A stretch of 64,000 nucleotides of DNA from CAYSLU01 sp964431965 (GTDB lineage Bacteria; Verrucomicrobiota; Kiritimatiellia; CAIKKV01; CAYSLU01). Position 1 is the first letter of the stretch; each line of letters begins with the position of its first letter. The stretch lies in the NCBI GenBank assembly GCA_964431965.1, contig CAYSLU010000004.1, positions 1-64,000 of the forward strand. The letters are read 5' to 3'. The notes under the pieces were generated by a model, which was not told the origin of the DNA, did no database searches, and was given only the letters and a program-made list of their open reading frames with translations. Shown in pieces: positions 7,516 through 16,600 of the stretch. The position numbers and the translations under genes were made by a program.

Positions 7516-9463
7516 GGGTCTCTCCTTGTCGGCAGAAGGCCAGCTTGGCGTTGAAGCCCCATTCGTTCAGTTTCACCGGCCCCTCGACGTCCTGCTTGGC
7601 CAGCAGGTCGGCCGTCCCGTCGGGGCCGCTGACGCGGCAGGCAATCGTGCCGGCTTCATTCCTCAGGCACTCCAGGCCCAGGCTGAGTTCGCCGGGCACG
7701 TGCAGCGCGATGAACGCGGTCCGGCGCGCCCGCCGCCGCACGAGAACGACCGGGTTGTAGATCTCCGCCGGCGTGGCCGGGCAGACGCCCTTGAACACCG
7801 TCGTCCCCGGCTCCCCCAGCATCGTCAGCCGCATGGCCTTGCCCAGGATCTTCCACACGTCGGCCGCCCACTTGCAGTCCATCACGTCGAGGCCCCAGCT
7901 GTCGGCGGTCTCCAGCTTCTCGACTTCACGGATGAAGTCATACGAGCTCGGCGCCATGGAGCCGGGTGCATAGGGAAGCCCCTCGGGCGAGGGAATCCGG
8001 CCGCCCTTGTTGCGGCACTCGAGCTGCCCGTGGACGAACGGCAAGTCCGTCTGGATGGTGCCGCCCGCGTGCATGACCCAGTCGAAGGTGTGCTCGGCCC
8101 CGTCGACGCTGGAGCACTCCATGATGTCGAGGAGGTAGGTCGAAGTCAGGAAGAGCGTTCGCTTCAGGTGGCACCCGGGATAGGCGAAATCGGCGCTGAC
8201 CGTGCAGGCGCTCACGTCATCCCGGAACAGATGGGCGTGGCACACGCCCGCTTCCTGGCGGTCGACTTCGGGTCGCCCCTTGCACCAGGTGAACCGCTGG
8301 TTCCGTTCGTCGAGCACGACCGTGCTGTGCGCCAGCGTGGTCATGTACCACATGCGGTGGATCGGGTGCGTGTAGCCGCCGCTGTGGCCGTGGTCGCGGA
8401 CCACGTACCGGTCGTCGCGGCGGTACTCGATCCCGAGCTTGCCCGCGTGCCCGTGCCAGTGGCCGTGCGGGCCGAAGGTGACCGTCACGCCCGACCCCTT
8501 GCCATCCCAGTACGCGCCCGGTTCGCCGCTCTTCAGCGCGCAGAGGCCGATGGCCTCGAACAGCCGGCTCCGGCAGTCCGGCTGCTCCGCCCGGCCAATC
8601 TCGCGCCCCACCAGCACCGCCCACAGGTCGTCGCGATCCATCCGGCCGAGGGCCCACCCGATCCACGGGGTCTCGTACATGGCGTAGGCCAGCTCGAGCC
8701 ACCCCTTGTAGATGGTCGGCCGGCTATCGCCGGCGATCTCCCCGATGAGGGGCAGCACCCCGCCCGGCAGCGCCATGCCCGGAAGGGTGTCGAGCATCCG
8801 CTGGATCGCCTCGTCCCCGCCCATGTCGAGGCCGTTGCGGCGGGTGATCCAGCGGAGCCTCAGGAACCGCTCGATCGAGCCGCCGTGGTAGGAGGCGTGC
8901 GACTGCTCGTGCCAGAAGCCGTCCGGGTAGATCGAGTTGGCCAGCTGGTACGGGTAGCCGCCATTGGGGTCGGAGGTCACGCGCTCGACGAAATCGCGCC
9001 GGCCGGTCAGGAGTCCGACGCAAAGGAGCGTGAGGTTGTAGGTGGTCTGGATGTTCCCGCCGTCCGGGGGCTTCTGCATGAACTTGTCGCCGACCGGGAC
9101 CAGGATGCGCTCGTAGACGCGTCCGCGCAGCGCCGCGTCGAGCCCATCGAGGAAATCCAGCCCCAGGCAGAGCTCGAACGCCTGCTTGAACATGTACGGC
9201 GCGGGGTCGTCGGCGCCGCGCAGGAGCGCCTCCGCCGCCTCGCGATGCCAGCCGCCCGCCAGGCGGCTGCACACGGCCAGATCGAGGAACGTCTTGCCCG
9301 GCGACTCGTCCTTCGCGGACGGGGCCTCCCGCGACAGAAGATCGTCGCGGCGCGCGTCCAGCTTCCGGCGGATCCGATCGAGCCCGCGCTGCGCCCAGCG
9401 ATGCGTCGCCACCCGCTCGCGCATCGCCGCGATCTCGTGTTCGCCGAAGAACAAGCCGTCCAT
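7499..9463 (-). CDS. Heparinase II/III-like polysaccharide lyase family protein
   Basis: About 654 residues. The N-terminal part is an alpha/alpha-toroid (TTYNLTLLCVGLLTG, FWHEQSHASYHGGSIERF). The C-terminal part is a beta-sandwich with GHWHGHAGK and AHSTVVLDERNQ, matching the HxH and NTVxVDG motifs of heparinase II/III-type lyases. Such enzymes cleave uronic-acid polymers by beta-elimination. The start is the ATG at 9463, chosen because of a strong GAGGAG site about 8 bases upstream; the open frame reaches further but lacks support. No signal peptide is seen. It overlaps the GH2 gene by 17 bp. Confidence 0.8.
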   Translation of the reverse strand: MDGLFFGEHEIAAMRERVATHRWAQRGLDRIRRKLDARRDDLLSREAPSAKDESPGKTFLDLAVCSRLAGGWHREAAEALLRGADDPAPYMFKQAFELCLGLDFLDGLDAALRGRVYERILVPVGDKFMQKPPDGGNIQTTYNLTLLCVGLLTGRRDFVERVTSDPNGGYPYQLANSIYPDGFWHEQSHASYHGGSIERFLRLRWITRRNGLDMGGDEAIQRMLDTLPGMALPGGVLPLIGEIAGDSRPTIYKGWLELAYAMYETPWIGWALGRMDRDDLWAVLVGREIGRAEQPDCRSRLFEAIGLCALKSGEPGAYWDGKGSGVTVTFGPHGHWHGHAGKLGIEYRRDDRYVVRDHGHSGGYTHPIHRMWYMTTLAHSTVVLDERNQRFTWCKGRPEVDRQEAGVCHAHLFRDDVSACTVSADFAYPGCHLKRTLFLTSTYLLDIMECSSVDGAEHTFDWVMHAGGTIQTDLPFVHGQLECRNKGGRIPSPEGLPYAPGSMAPSSYDFIREVEKLETADSWGLDVMDCKWAADVWKILGKAMRLTMLGEPGTTVFKGVCPATPAEIYNPVVLVRRRARRTAFIALHVPGELSLGLECLRNEAGTIACRVSGPDGTADLLAKQDVEGPVKLNEWGFNAKLAFCRQGETRVQAL

Positions 9464-9510
9464 AGCCGATCTCCTCTCGTCGAGCCTTCGCCGTCCGCCC
9501 GCTCCGCCCG

Positions 9511-10527
9511 TCAATGCCCAGCGGGCGGCAGCCGCACCGTGGCCAGGTAGACGGCCGTATTCTTCTTGGTTCCCGAATAAAAGCTGACCCACAACAATCC
9601 GTCATGGAATACCAACCCAGGGTAGCCGGTGTCGTTCTCCGACGGAAGCGCCAGGAGGGGCGCGAGCCGGCCGCTGGCGGCGTCGAGCCACCAGAGCATC
9701 ATCTCGCGCTTGGGCTCGTAACGGCGCCCCCCGGCAACAATTCGCCCATCGGGCAGTTGCACGAGTTGCGGTCCGCCGATGCGCACCCCGAGGTCTTGCC
9801 ATTGCCATTCGCGATACGGCGGCTCGGCGCGGCCCAGCAGCGCCGGGGCGGGGTCGCCGCCGCGGATCAGACACAGCGCGCGGCTGTCGGGCAGGAACAG
9901 CAGCGAGGCCTCGCTGCCGCGGAGTTCGGAGTCGGTCCCGAGGAGCCGGTCGCTCCAGGTCTCGACGCGGACGCCGTCCGCGCTCCGGTACAGCCGTGGT
10001 ATCCGGACGTCCGGCTCGCGGCCCACACCGTAGGCGAGCCCCTCGTGCCAGGTCACGCGCCAGATCCACCAGTTTGTCTCGCCGAGTTCAACGGGAGGCG
10101 TCCAGTCGCGACCATCTTGGGAAGACCAGACGAGCGTCTGATGCGGCTCTCGCCCGGGGTAGGCACGGCCGGCTTGCCGCCGATACAGCGAGGCGCCGGC
10201 AAGCGCCATGAGACGCCCGTCCGGCGCCAGGCAGAGTTTGGGATCGCGCACATCGCCCTCCGCCTTAAGCGTTGCGGCCGACTTCCAGTGGACGCCGTCC
10301 GCGGACGTGATGATCCGCCCTATCCCCATACTGTTGCCGGCATGTTCGGGACCTTCGCGAAAAACGCAATACCACCGCCCCTGAAACCGGATCAGATCCG
10401 TGAAGGCATTATGCGGCGCCGCATCCCAGATCTTGCGAACCGAGACCAGTTCCGCGCCCGGTTCGGTGCCGGCCGTTGCCATCGCGGCGCTCGCGACCAG
10501 TGCTCCTATCAGACACCACTTTTTCAT
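9511..10527 (-). CDS. Secreted sialidase-like (BNR) beta-propeller protein
   Basis: 338 residues with a clear signal peptide (MKKWCLIGALVASAAMATAG). Repeated SADG..W and S.DGRDW blades (TSADGVHWK, SSQDGRDWTPP, RSADGVRVETW) with FREG and RDPKL stretches mark a six-bladed sialidase-type propeller. Exo-sialidase activity is not proven. Many relatives in glycan loci act on other sugars or only bind. The start overlaps the stop of the small upstream ORF by 4 bp (ATGA). It is the only exported protein between GH28 and the left edge. Confidence 0.75.
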   Translation of the reverse strand: MKKWCLIGALVASAAMATAGTEPGAELVSVRKIWDAAPHNAFTDLIRFQGRWYCVFREGPEHAGNSMGIGRIITSADGVHWKSAATLKAEGDVRDPKLCLAPDGRLMALAGASLYRRQAGRAYPGREPHQTLVWSSQDGRDWTPPVELGETNWWIWRVTWHEGLAYGVGREPDVRIPRLYRSADGVRVETWSDRLLGTDSELRGSEASLLFLPDSRALCLIRGGDPAPALLGRAEPPYREWQWQDLGVRIGGPQLVQLPDGRIVAGGRRYEPKREMMLWWLDAASGRLAPLLALPSENDTGYPGLVFHDGLLWVSFYSGTKKNTAVYLATVRLPPAGH

Positions 10528-10643
10528 TTGATAGTCACACCCCTATCTTGTCGATAAGGCTTATCGCGCTTGCCCAGCCGCCCGAGCGACTCCGGGACCA
10601 GCGCCAGATCCATCATGCACAGCAGCCTGGGCTTCGTGCTCAT
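10524..10643 (-). pseudogene. 39-residue ORF, possible N-terminal remnant of a hydroxyacid dehydrogenase
   Basis: A short frame starting MSTKPRLLCMMDLALVPESL and ending 20 residues later with a stop that overlaps the next ATG by 4 bp. The opening resembles the N-terminus of some D-2-hydroxyacid dehydrogenases, but this is a recollection-level match. If right, about 90% of the gene is missing. An AGGTG ribosome site precedes the ATG, and the ORF keeps translation coupled from GH28 to the sialidase-like gene. It could equally be a leader peptide. A perfect palindrome CGATAAGGCTTATCG lies inside it at 10552-10566. Confidence 0.35.
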
Positions 10644-10650
10644 ACGCACC

Positions 10651-12147
10651 TCAGTCCTTGTGGAAGTAGTCGAGCCCCCGCCCGCTCGCAGGCCGCCGAC
10701 GTCGCGGCGCACGTGCTTCCCCGTCCTTGGTCGAGCCCGAGGCGCACCAGGCCGGCAGCAGGACGTTCTCGGAGTCCCGGACGTCAAAGAGCGGGCCGTC
10801 CGCGCACGCCGCGTGCGTCACCCCCCGCAGGTCCCAGTTGCGGGCGCGGTAGATCTGAAGGCCGGACTCCCCTTCCATGCTGACGTTCTCCAGGACGACA
10901 TTGTCGAAGGTTCCCGCCGGATGAGCGATCGTGTTGAGGCACGTCTTCGCGCCGCTCGCCGTCAGGTTGCGGATCACGATGTTCCGGTAGCAGGGCACGC
11001 CCGCCGGGGCCGGAAGGTACGCCTCGGCCTCCGGCTTGCCTTCGAGGACGCCGAACGCGTCGCGGAGCCTGAACTGGACTGGGCTCGCCGTGTTCACGCA
11101 CGTGATGTTCTCGGCCAGCACATTCTCGATCGTTCCGCCGTTGCCAAGGTTGCTCTTGAAACGAATGCCCACCTGAGTGCCATCGGAGCGGCAGTCGCGA
11201 ATGACGACATTCCGGATGCCGCCGGAGAACTCCGTGCCCAGCCCGACGAGCGCGTGGCCCGCGCCAGCGACACAGTCATGGATCCGCACATTCTCGGTGG
11301 GCCGGTTGACTCGCGCGCCGTCCTTGCCGCGGCCCGACTTCAGGCAGATGCAGTCGTCGTGGCAGGCGATGTCGCAGTGGTGGACCAGCACGTTCCGGCA
11401 CGAATCGATGTCGATCCCGTCGGTGCTCGGCGCGTGGACGAGCGGATGGTCGTTCCGGATCATCACGTCGCGGATCTCGACATCCTCGCCGTACAGGACG
11501 TGGAGCGTCCACGTGGGCGAGTCCTTGATGTGGATGCCCTCGACGAGCACGTCGCGGCAGGCGCCGATCAGGATCGGCTTGGGCTCGCCCGGCCGGTCGA
11601 GGAGGTCGCGGGCCGCCGCCGATCGAGGGTCATCCTGCACGGCCTTGCGAAGCGCGGGGTCCATCTTCTCCGGCATTCCGCACCTCGCCCAGAAGCCGTT
11701 CCACCAGGGGAATCCGGACCCGTCGAGCACTCCCTTGCCGGAGATGCGGACGCCGTGGATGCACGAGGCGTTGATGATCCCGGCCAGGCCGACGCCTTCC
11801 ACCCCGCCGTGGCGCGAGCGAATCAGAGGGTAAGACTGCCAGCGGGTGGTCGCCTTCAGAACCGCGCCTTCCTCGATGATCAGGGCGGTGTGCTCCTTGA
11901 GGAAGAGGCTCGCCGCGAGGAAGGTTCCCTTGCGCAGGACCACGCGCCCGCCCGAGGCGGCGGATGCCGCATCGACGGCCGCCTGGATGGCGGCGGTGTC
12001 GAGCGTGACCCCATCCGCCTTCGCGCCGAATGCACGCGGATCGTACACCGGCCACCGTTCCCACCCGGCGGCCGTGGTCGGCCCGTTGTGACGCAGCTCC
12101 GCCCGGCACATGTCCGCTACGACGTTCGTCTCACCCGACCGGTCCAT
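10651..12147 (-). CDS. Glycoside hydrolase family 28, polygalacturonase-like
   Basis: 498 residues folding as a right-handed beta-helix. The N-terminus has YDPRAFGAKADGVTLDTAAI, the standard pectate lyase/GH28 opening. Catalytic motifs are STDGIDIDS (about 241-249), HDDCICLKSG (Asp-Asp about 264-265), GHALVGLGTEFSGG (His about 298) and RFK (about 329-331), in place of the classical NTD, DD, GHG and RIK. The changes suggest a specificity other than plain homogalacturonan, for example rhamnogalacturonan or another uronate linkage. No signal peptide. The ATG at 12147 follows the upstream stop by 2 bp with a GGAGAA site; the long upstream open frame is rejected. Confidence 0.88.
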   Translation of the reverse strand: MDRSGETNVVADMCRAELRHNGPTTAAGWERWPVYDPRAFGAKADGVTLDTAAIQAAVDAASAASGGRVVLRKGTFLAASLFLKEHTALIIEEGAVLKATTRWQSYPLIRSRHGGVEGVGLAGIINASCIHGVRISGKGVLDGSGFPWWNGFWARCGMPEKMDPALRKAVQDDPRSAAARDLLDRPGEPKPILIGACRDVLVEGIHIKDSPTWTLHVLYGEDVEIRDVMIRNDHPLVHAPSTDGIDIDSCRNVLVHHCDIACHDDCICLKSGRGKDGARVNRPTENVRIHDCVAGAGHALVGLGTEFSGGIRNVVIRDCRSDGTQVGIRFKSNLGNGGTIENVLAENITCVNTASPVQFRLRDAFGVLEGKPEAEAYLPAPAGVPCYRNIVIRNLTASGAKTCLNTIAHPAGTFDNVVLENVSMEGESGLQIYRARNWDLRGVTHAACADGPLFDVRDSENVLLPAWCASGSTKDGEARAPRRRRPASGRGLDYFHKD

Positions 12148-12149
12148 GC

Positions 12150-14522
12150 CTACTTCTCCCGCCAGAGCACCACCGGCCCCATGAGCCCGCCCGTGCCCAC
12201 CTCGTTGAGCCAGCCGCGCTCGCACAGGATCGTGAACTGGTTGACGCCCGGCTTCACGGCCCCGGTCACGTCGAACAGCGCCGGATCGCAGTAGCCGGAG
12301 AAGCCGTCGATCAGATCGCCCTTCTCGTGCGGCCCGATCTTCTCCGGCACGGCGTACTTCACGTGCGTCCCGTTCACGAACAGCTTCGCGCTTCCGTCCG
12401 TGGCGCCGATCCACAGGAACAGGCGCTTGCCTTCCGGAGCGGCGGCCAGCTTCTGCGACGCGCGGTACACCATCCGTCCGGAGCGGCCCGAGGACGCGTC
12501 GGTCATCGTGAGGTGATGCCCGAGGGCCGACCAGGTCTCGCGCACCACGTGCGTCTTCGGCCAGTCCGCGTCGTCGTACTCCGGCGCAGCCCAGGGCAGC
12601 GACTCCGCCTCCGGGCCGGGGTTGTGCTTCCACTTCCACTCCGGCATGGGCGCCCCAAGGCGCACGTACTCACGCTCCATGCGCGAGGCGTCGCGGTAAG
12701 CGACGGCCAGGAAGCGGTCGGGGTACAGCAGGGTGCCGTACCGGCCTTGCACATAGGTCGAATCGGCCGGATCGCTGTAGCGGCGGACCATGTCTCGCAC
12801 GCCCGAGCGCCAGATATCGTAGTCGGCCTCCAGCGTGCGGAGGTTCGCGGCGGCCCAGTCCCGGCGCATCTTCATGAACAGCTCGAACAGGGTCAGCGAC
12901 TCGTCGATCAGCTTGACCCGCCGGTACTCGGGGACCGTGCGGCCGCGCGCCAGCGCCTCGTTGACCTGCGCCCGGGCGCTCGCCAGCACCTGGGTCGGGA
13001 ACATGTGGAGATAGCCGTGCGAGTTGCCGGCATACTCGCCGCTGTCGGTCCAGGCGTGGTCCATGATGGTCCAATACCGGCCCATCGGCTCGGCCGCCGC
13101 GCCGTAGAAGCGCGCGTAGAGGTCGGCCAGAATGGCCTCCGGCTTCTCCTGCGGGTAGAAGCTCATCCGCACGCCCAGGTAATAGCCGGGCAGCATGGAC
13201 TCCCACCCGCCCATGGTTTCGGGCATCCAGAAGGCGCAGTTGTTGCCGAGCATGATGGGGATGTCGGTTCCCCACTTGGTGATGAAGGGGTTGGGCGCGC
13301 TCAGCTCGCCCAGGTTCATGCCGTACCCGCGGAACGCCGTGCGCGGCGCGGCCTGGCCCCAGCCGCGCACCATGTCCAGCAGCCACGTCTGGTTGGGGTG
13401 GTTCGTCCACGTCATGGGGTGATGCCGGTTGAAGTCGATCGGGGCCAGCATGGGGATGACGTTGGGATGCACCTTCTCCCGCGCCGGCGGCATCGAGTAG
13501 TTCACGTATATGTAGAGCCCGAAGAGCACGTCGGGGTACTTCTTCCCCACCCGCTCCGCCACCCGGTCGGCCAGGAGGATCAGGCGATCGGTGACGGACC
13601 ACCGCCCGGCGGCCGGCTCCCACACCCGGGGCGAGGGATCATGCTTCATCTCCTCGGGGTCTTCGGTGGGCACCAGGTAATCGCCGGGGGACAGCGTGAC
13701 CGAAGGCGAGTAGCTCACATCCAGGTTCGAAACGATCCGGTCGGCGATGGCGTCGGCCACATCCTGGCGTGTCCAGCGCAGGATGTAGGGATGGGGCTTG
13801 CCATCGACCTGCAGGCACCACTCCGGATGCTCGGCCCGCTGCTCCTTCGTGATGTAGCCCTCGAGCCCGTGCGAGCCCTGCACGTAGGTTCCGTTCATGC
13901 GGTTGCGCCGCAGGAAGTCGGCGCCCCCCTGCCACATGCCGCGGTACTCGGTGGCCGGCGCGAGCTTCTCGTCCGTCTCCGAAACGGCCAGCGCGGGAAG
14001 GCTGGGCACGCACTCGCCCAGCTCCGTGGGCATGTACCAGCGGCAGCCCAGGCGGTGGAGCAGCTCGTAGATCGCGTAGCTCGTCCCATACTCCGACTCG
14101 CCGTAGAGCCCGATCCCCTTCCGGCTGGCCACCACGCGGAAGCCGAACTTGCCGGCCTTCGAAATGCCGACCGGACCGAAGACCTTCTGCGCCGCGGCGC
14201 CGACGTAGACGGGCAGCCGCTTCTCGCCCGGCGGCACCCCCTCGACAACCTCGATCCTGGCTCCCGACATCTTGCCGAGGTAAAGCGCCAGGTCAGCCAC
14301 CGAGTCGCGCAGCAGGCGACGCCGGGCGTCGGCTTCGATGAGCGGGTATGCCGTCGTCCGGGGGTTCAGGGGGCGGTCGTCGCCCTCCCAGGCCATGGCA
14401 CCGGGCGGCACGACGATGACGCACTTCGCCTCGCCCTTCTCCGCCAGCCGGAGCTCGGCTGCGCCGACGGCGTCACACGCCGCCGCCACCAGCATGAACA
14501 CTACCGCGATGCATTTCGTCAT
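12150..14522 (-). CDS. Secreted DUF4838 protein with C-terminal beta-sandwich
   Basis: 790 residues with a signal peptide (MTKCIAVVFMLVAAACDAVGA). The first third resembles the N-terminal domain of alpha-glucuronidases and hexosaminidases (YGTSYAIYELLHRLGCRWYMPTELGE), followed by the DUF4838 TIM-barrel-like region (ITKEQRAEHPEWCLQVDGK, GYYLGVRMSFYPQEKP). The C-terminal part ends in a galactose-binding-like jelly roll (RLFLWIGATDGSAKLFVNG). The family has no settled activity; a glycosidase role is inferred. It is one of three DUF4838 genes here. Two bases separate its stop from the GH28 start. Confidence 0.85.
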   Translation of the reverse strand: MTKCIAVVFMLVAAACDAVGAAELRLAEKGEAKCVIVVPPGAMAWEGDDRPLNPRTTAYPLIEADARRRLLRDSVADLALYLGKMSGARIEVVEGVPPGEKRLPVYVGAAAQKVFGPVGISKAGKFGFRVVASRKGIGLYGESEYGTSYAIYELLHRLGCRWYMPTELGECVPSLPALAVSETDEKLAPATEYRGMWQGGADFLRRNRMNGTYVQGSHGLEGYITKEQRAEHPEWCLQVDGKPHPYILRWTRQDVADAIADRIVSNLDVSYSPSVTLSPGDYLVPTEDPEEMKHDPSPRVWEPAAGRWSVTDRLILLADRVAERVGKKYPDVLFGLYIYVNYSMPPAREKVHPNVIPMLAPIDFNRHHPMTWTNHPNQTWLLDMVRGWGQAAPRTAFRGYGMNLGELSAPNPFITKWGTDIPIMLGNNCAFWMPETMGGWESMLPGYYLGVRMSFYPQEKPEAILADLYARFYGAAAEPMGRYWTIMDHAWTDSGEYAGNSHGYLHMFPTQVLASARAQVNEALARGRTVPEYRRVKLIDESLTLFELFMKMRRDWAAANLRTLEADYDIWRSGVRDMVRRYSDPADSTYVQGRYGTLLYPDRFLAVAYRDASRMEREYVRLGAPMPEWKWKHNPGPEAESLPWAAPEYDDADWPKTHVVRETWSALGHHLTMTDASSGRSGRMVYRASQKLAAAPEGKRLFLWIGATDGSAKLFVNGTHVKYAVPEKIGPHEKGDLIDGFSGYCDPALFDVTGAVKPGVNQFTILCERGWLNEVGTGGLMGPVVLWREK

Positions 14523-14599
14523 GACGGCCTATCCTCTCTTCAAATGCCCGAGTGTCGCAAGCCGGCGACCTCGCACCGGCCCGCATCGCCGCCGCCCTG

Positions 14600-16600
14600 T
14601 CAGTTGACCATGATGCGGATGCCCCGCAACTCCTGGTAGTCGCGGAAGCCGCTGAGCGTGACACTCCGCTCGCCGATCTCGACCGTGAGCAGTCCGGCCT
14701 TCGACGTGCCATCCTCGCCGTACACCGTGACCGCCTGGCCGTTGCCGGCGTTGCCGAAGCGCCCCGTCACGGCTCCCGGGCCGCGGTTCGTCACGATGAC
14801 GAACCGGTCGTCCGGCGCCGGCACAAATCCGGACTGCAGCGCCGGCTTCAGCGCGCCGCCGAGGGCGAGCGTCCCGTTCGTCACGGACAAAGCGTCCCAG
14901 CCCGTTCCCGGCCCGTTGGTGCCCGCCAGCTCGAGCCGCAGCTCGGAGCCGGGCTGGAGGCTGACATCGCCGGTGATCGCGAAGACCCCCGCGGTGCCGA
15001 TGCCGGGCGCGAGGGCTCCGCCGCTCTCAACGACGATCCCGTCGGAACCGCAGACGACGACACCCGAGCCCAGAAGGCTCCCCCTGTTGCGGACCCGCAA
15101 TCCGGGCGCAAAGACGGACGGAAGCGCCTTGTTGGTGAGCACGAGCGCTGCGTCCTGGACGCCGTCGCCGACGGCGAACGCGGCGTCGTTGGTCACGGCC
15201 AGCCGGCCGGCGACCAAGACTCCACCCTGCAGGCGCAGCGCGTTGTTCGTGGCCGCCGCGAGCAGGTTCACGCCGCGCACCCTGCCGCCCGCCGTGATGG
15301 TCAGCGTGTTATTGGTCGTGGCAGCGGAGCCAACGGACAGGCTCGCCCCGCCCACGTCCCAGAGCGAGTGGGTCCCGGTCACAAGGGCCGTGTTGCCCGT
15401 GGTGCCTCCGGTGTAGCCGACCGCGGAGGCGGCGGACGAGTGGAGGCGGCCGCCGCCGGAGATGATCAGGCCGTTCCCGGCCGCCGAGGCCGCCGCCCCG
15501 ATGCGGATCGCGCCGGCATTGGTGACAGCCCCGTAGTCCTCGATGCGCACACGGTTGTTCGTTCCCTGGCCCACCACCAGGATCCCGGCGGCGAGGTCCC
15601 ACAGCGATCCGGCGCCCGAGATCAGGCCGGTGCACGCAGTTGAGCCGCCGCGCGCGAAGTCCACGCCGCCCGAGGTGAACAGCTTCCCTCCGTTGGTGAT
15701 CGTCAGCAGGGCGTTGACGGTCGCGCTCTCACCCAGAATGAAGGTCGCGACGCCCGTTACGACGCCGCTGTTCGCGATGATCGCCTGGTTGCCTCTCCGC
15801 TGTCCCCCCACCCGAAGGACCAGCGCATCGACCACGGAGCCGGAGTCCGTGACGACGAGCGTGTTCGAGTTATCCCCATTCGGGCCGTTGCCGATATCGA
15901 GGGTGCCAGCGGTGACGGTGCCACCCTCCGAAACGATCAGCTGATTGAATGGGCTGCTCCTCCCGACGGCCACGCCGCCGGGCGCCACCAGCCGCCCGCC
16001 CCGGCATACGGCAACCCGGCCGGACACGGAGCTCGCCGCCGTGTACCCCAGCGCGATCCCGCCGCTGTTGGAGAAGACCGCACTGCCGCTGACGCCCCGC
16101 CCGTCGACGAGCACCTCATTGCCGCATCCCGAATAGCTCACCCAGAAGCTGCCCACGCTCGAGCAGTGCGAGGTGACGCCCACCCCCCCGATCACGGAGA
16201 GCCGGTTGTTGGTGCTGCTGGCGATGCTGTATCCGACAATGAAGTTGCCGGAGACCGTCAGCCGGCCCCCGTTGGTGACGACCACGTCATAGCCGGAGCC
16301 ATTGACCACCAGGCCGCTGGCGCTGATGGAGGAGCCGTCCACCAGGACGGTGGATCGCCCGCCCGTCCCGGAGAAGTTGGCGATGCTGCCGTCAGCCCAT
16401 CCGTCGAGCGGCGTGAGGCCGCTGGTGTTGGTCGTCCACCACGCATCCGCCGGGCTGGTGGTCCACCGCCCGTCTCCATGCTGGTAGCCGGCATTCGTCG
16501 CGGCGTCCCAGTATTGGCTGGCGGCCGACGCCGCGCAGACGGTCGATAGAAAGAGCAGAAGCGGCGCCAGCAGCCTTCGGCCGTTCATTTGGTTCTTCAT
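14600..16600 (-). CDS. Autotransporter-like repeat surface protein
   Basis: 666 residues with a signal peptide (RRLLAPLLLFLSTVCAASA). It then has a long run of about 45-residue beta-helix-type repeats: TNNxLxIxxGGxV/L followed by GxxxxGxxxxN, with recurring TNGGKL, SGGGRLHSS and VGYTGG. Composition is dominated by Gly, Ser, Thr, Val and Asn, as in autotransporter-associated beta-strand proteins of PVC bacteria. I see no PEP-CTERM or LPXTG signal and no beta-barrel; the end reads GFRDYQELRGIRIMVN. Likely exported and surface-bound by an unknown route. Its ATG overlaps the stop of the LacI gene by 4 bp, an unusual coupling of a regulator to an exported protein. Confidence 0.8.
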   Translation of the reverse strand: MKNQMNGRRLLAPLLLFLSTVCAASAASQYWDAATNAGYQHGDGRWTTSPADAWWTTNTSGLTPLDGWADGSIANFSGTGGRSTVLVDGSSISASGLVVNGSGYDVVVTNGGRLTVSGNFIVGYSIASSTNNRLSVIGGVGVTSHCSSVGSFWVSYSGCGNEVLVDGRGVSGSAVFSNSGGIALGYTAASSVSGRVAVCRGGRLVAPGGVAVGRSSPFNQLIVSEGGTVTAGTLDIGNGPNGDNSNTLVVTDSGSVVDALVLRVGGQRRGNQAIIANSGVVTGVATFILGESATVNALLTITNGGKLFTSGGVDFARGGSTACTGLISGAGSLWDLAAGILVVGQGTNNRVRIEDYGAVTNAGAIRIGAAASAAGNGLIISGGGRLHSSAASAVGYTGGTTGNTALVTGTHSLWDVGGASLSVGSAATTNNTLTITAGGRVRGVNLLAAATNNALRLQGGVLVAGRLAVTNDAAFAVGDGVQDAALVLTNKALPSVFAPGLRVRNRGSLLGSGVVVCGSDGIVVESGGALAPGIGTAGVFAITGDVSLQPGSELRLELAGTNGPGTGWDALSVTNGTLALGGALKPALQSGFVPAPDDRFVIVTNRGPGAVTGRFGNAGNGQAVTVYGEDGTSKAGLLTVEIGERSVTLSGFRDYQELRGIRIMVN

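Noticed and set aside
5842..7554. 570-codon plus-strand frame opposite the GH2 gene
   Set aside because: Mirror frame; catalytic GH2 motifs are on the minus strand.
7526..9550. Long plus-strand open frame opposite the lyase gene
   Set aside because: High-GC mirror of the minus-strand gene; low-complexity Arg/Val/Ala/Pro composition, no motifs, no ribosome site.
10552..10566. CGATAAGGCTTATCG perfect palindrome as an operator
   Set aside because: Lies inside the small ORF and between coupled genes, with no promoter nearby; may be chance.
12030..14639. Long plus-strand frame opposite the DUF4838 gene
   Set aside because: Same mirror effect; the minus strand has a signal peptide and family motifs.
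14600..16600. PEP-CTERM or LPXTG anchoring of the surface protein
   Set aside because: The C-terminus has neither a PEP motif with a hydrophobic helix nor an LPXTG motif.
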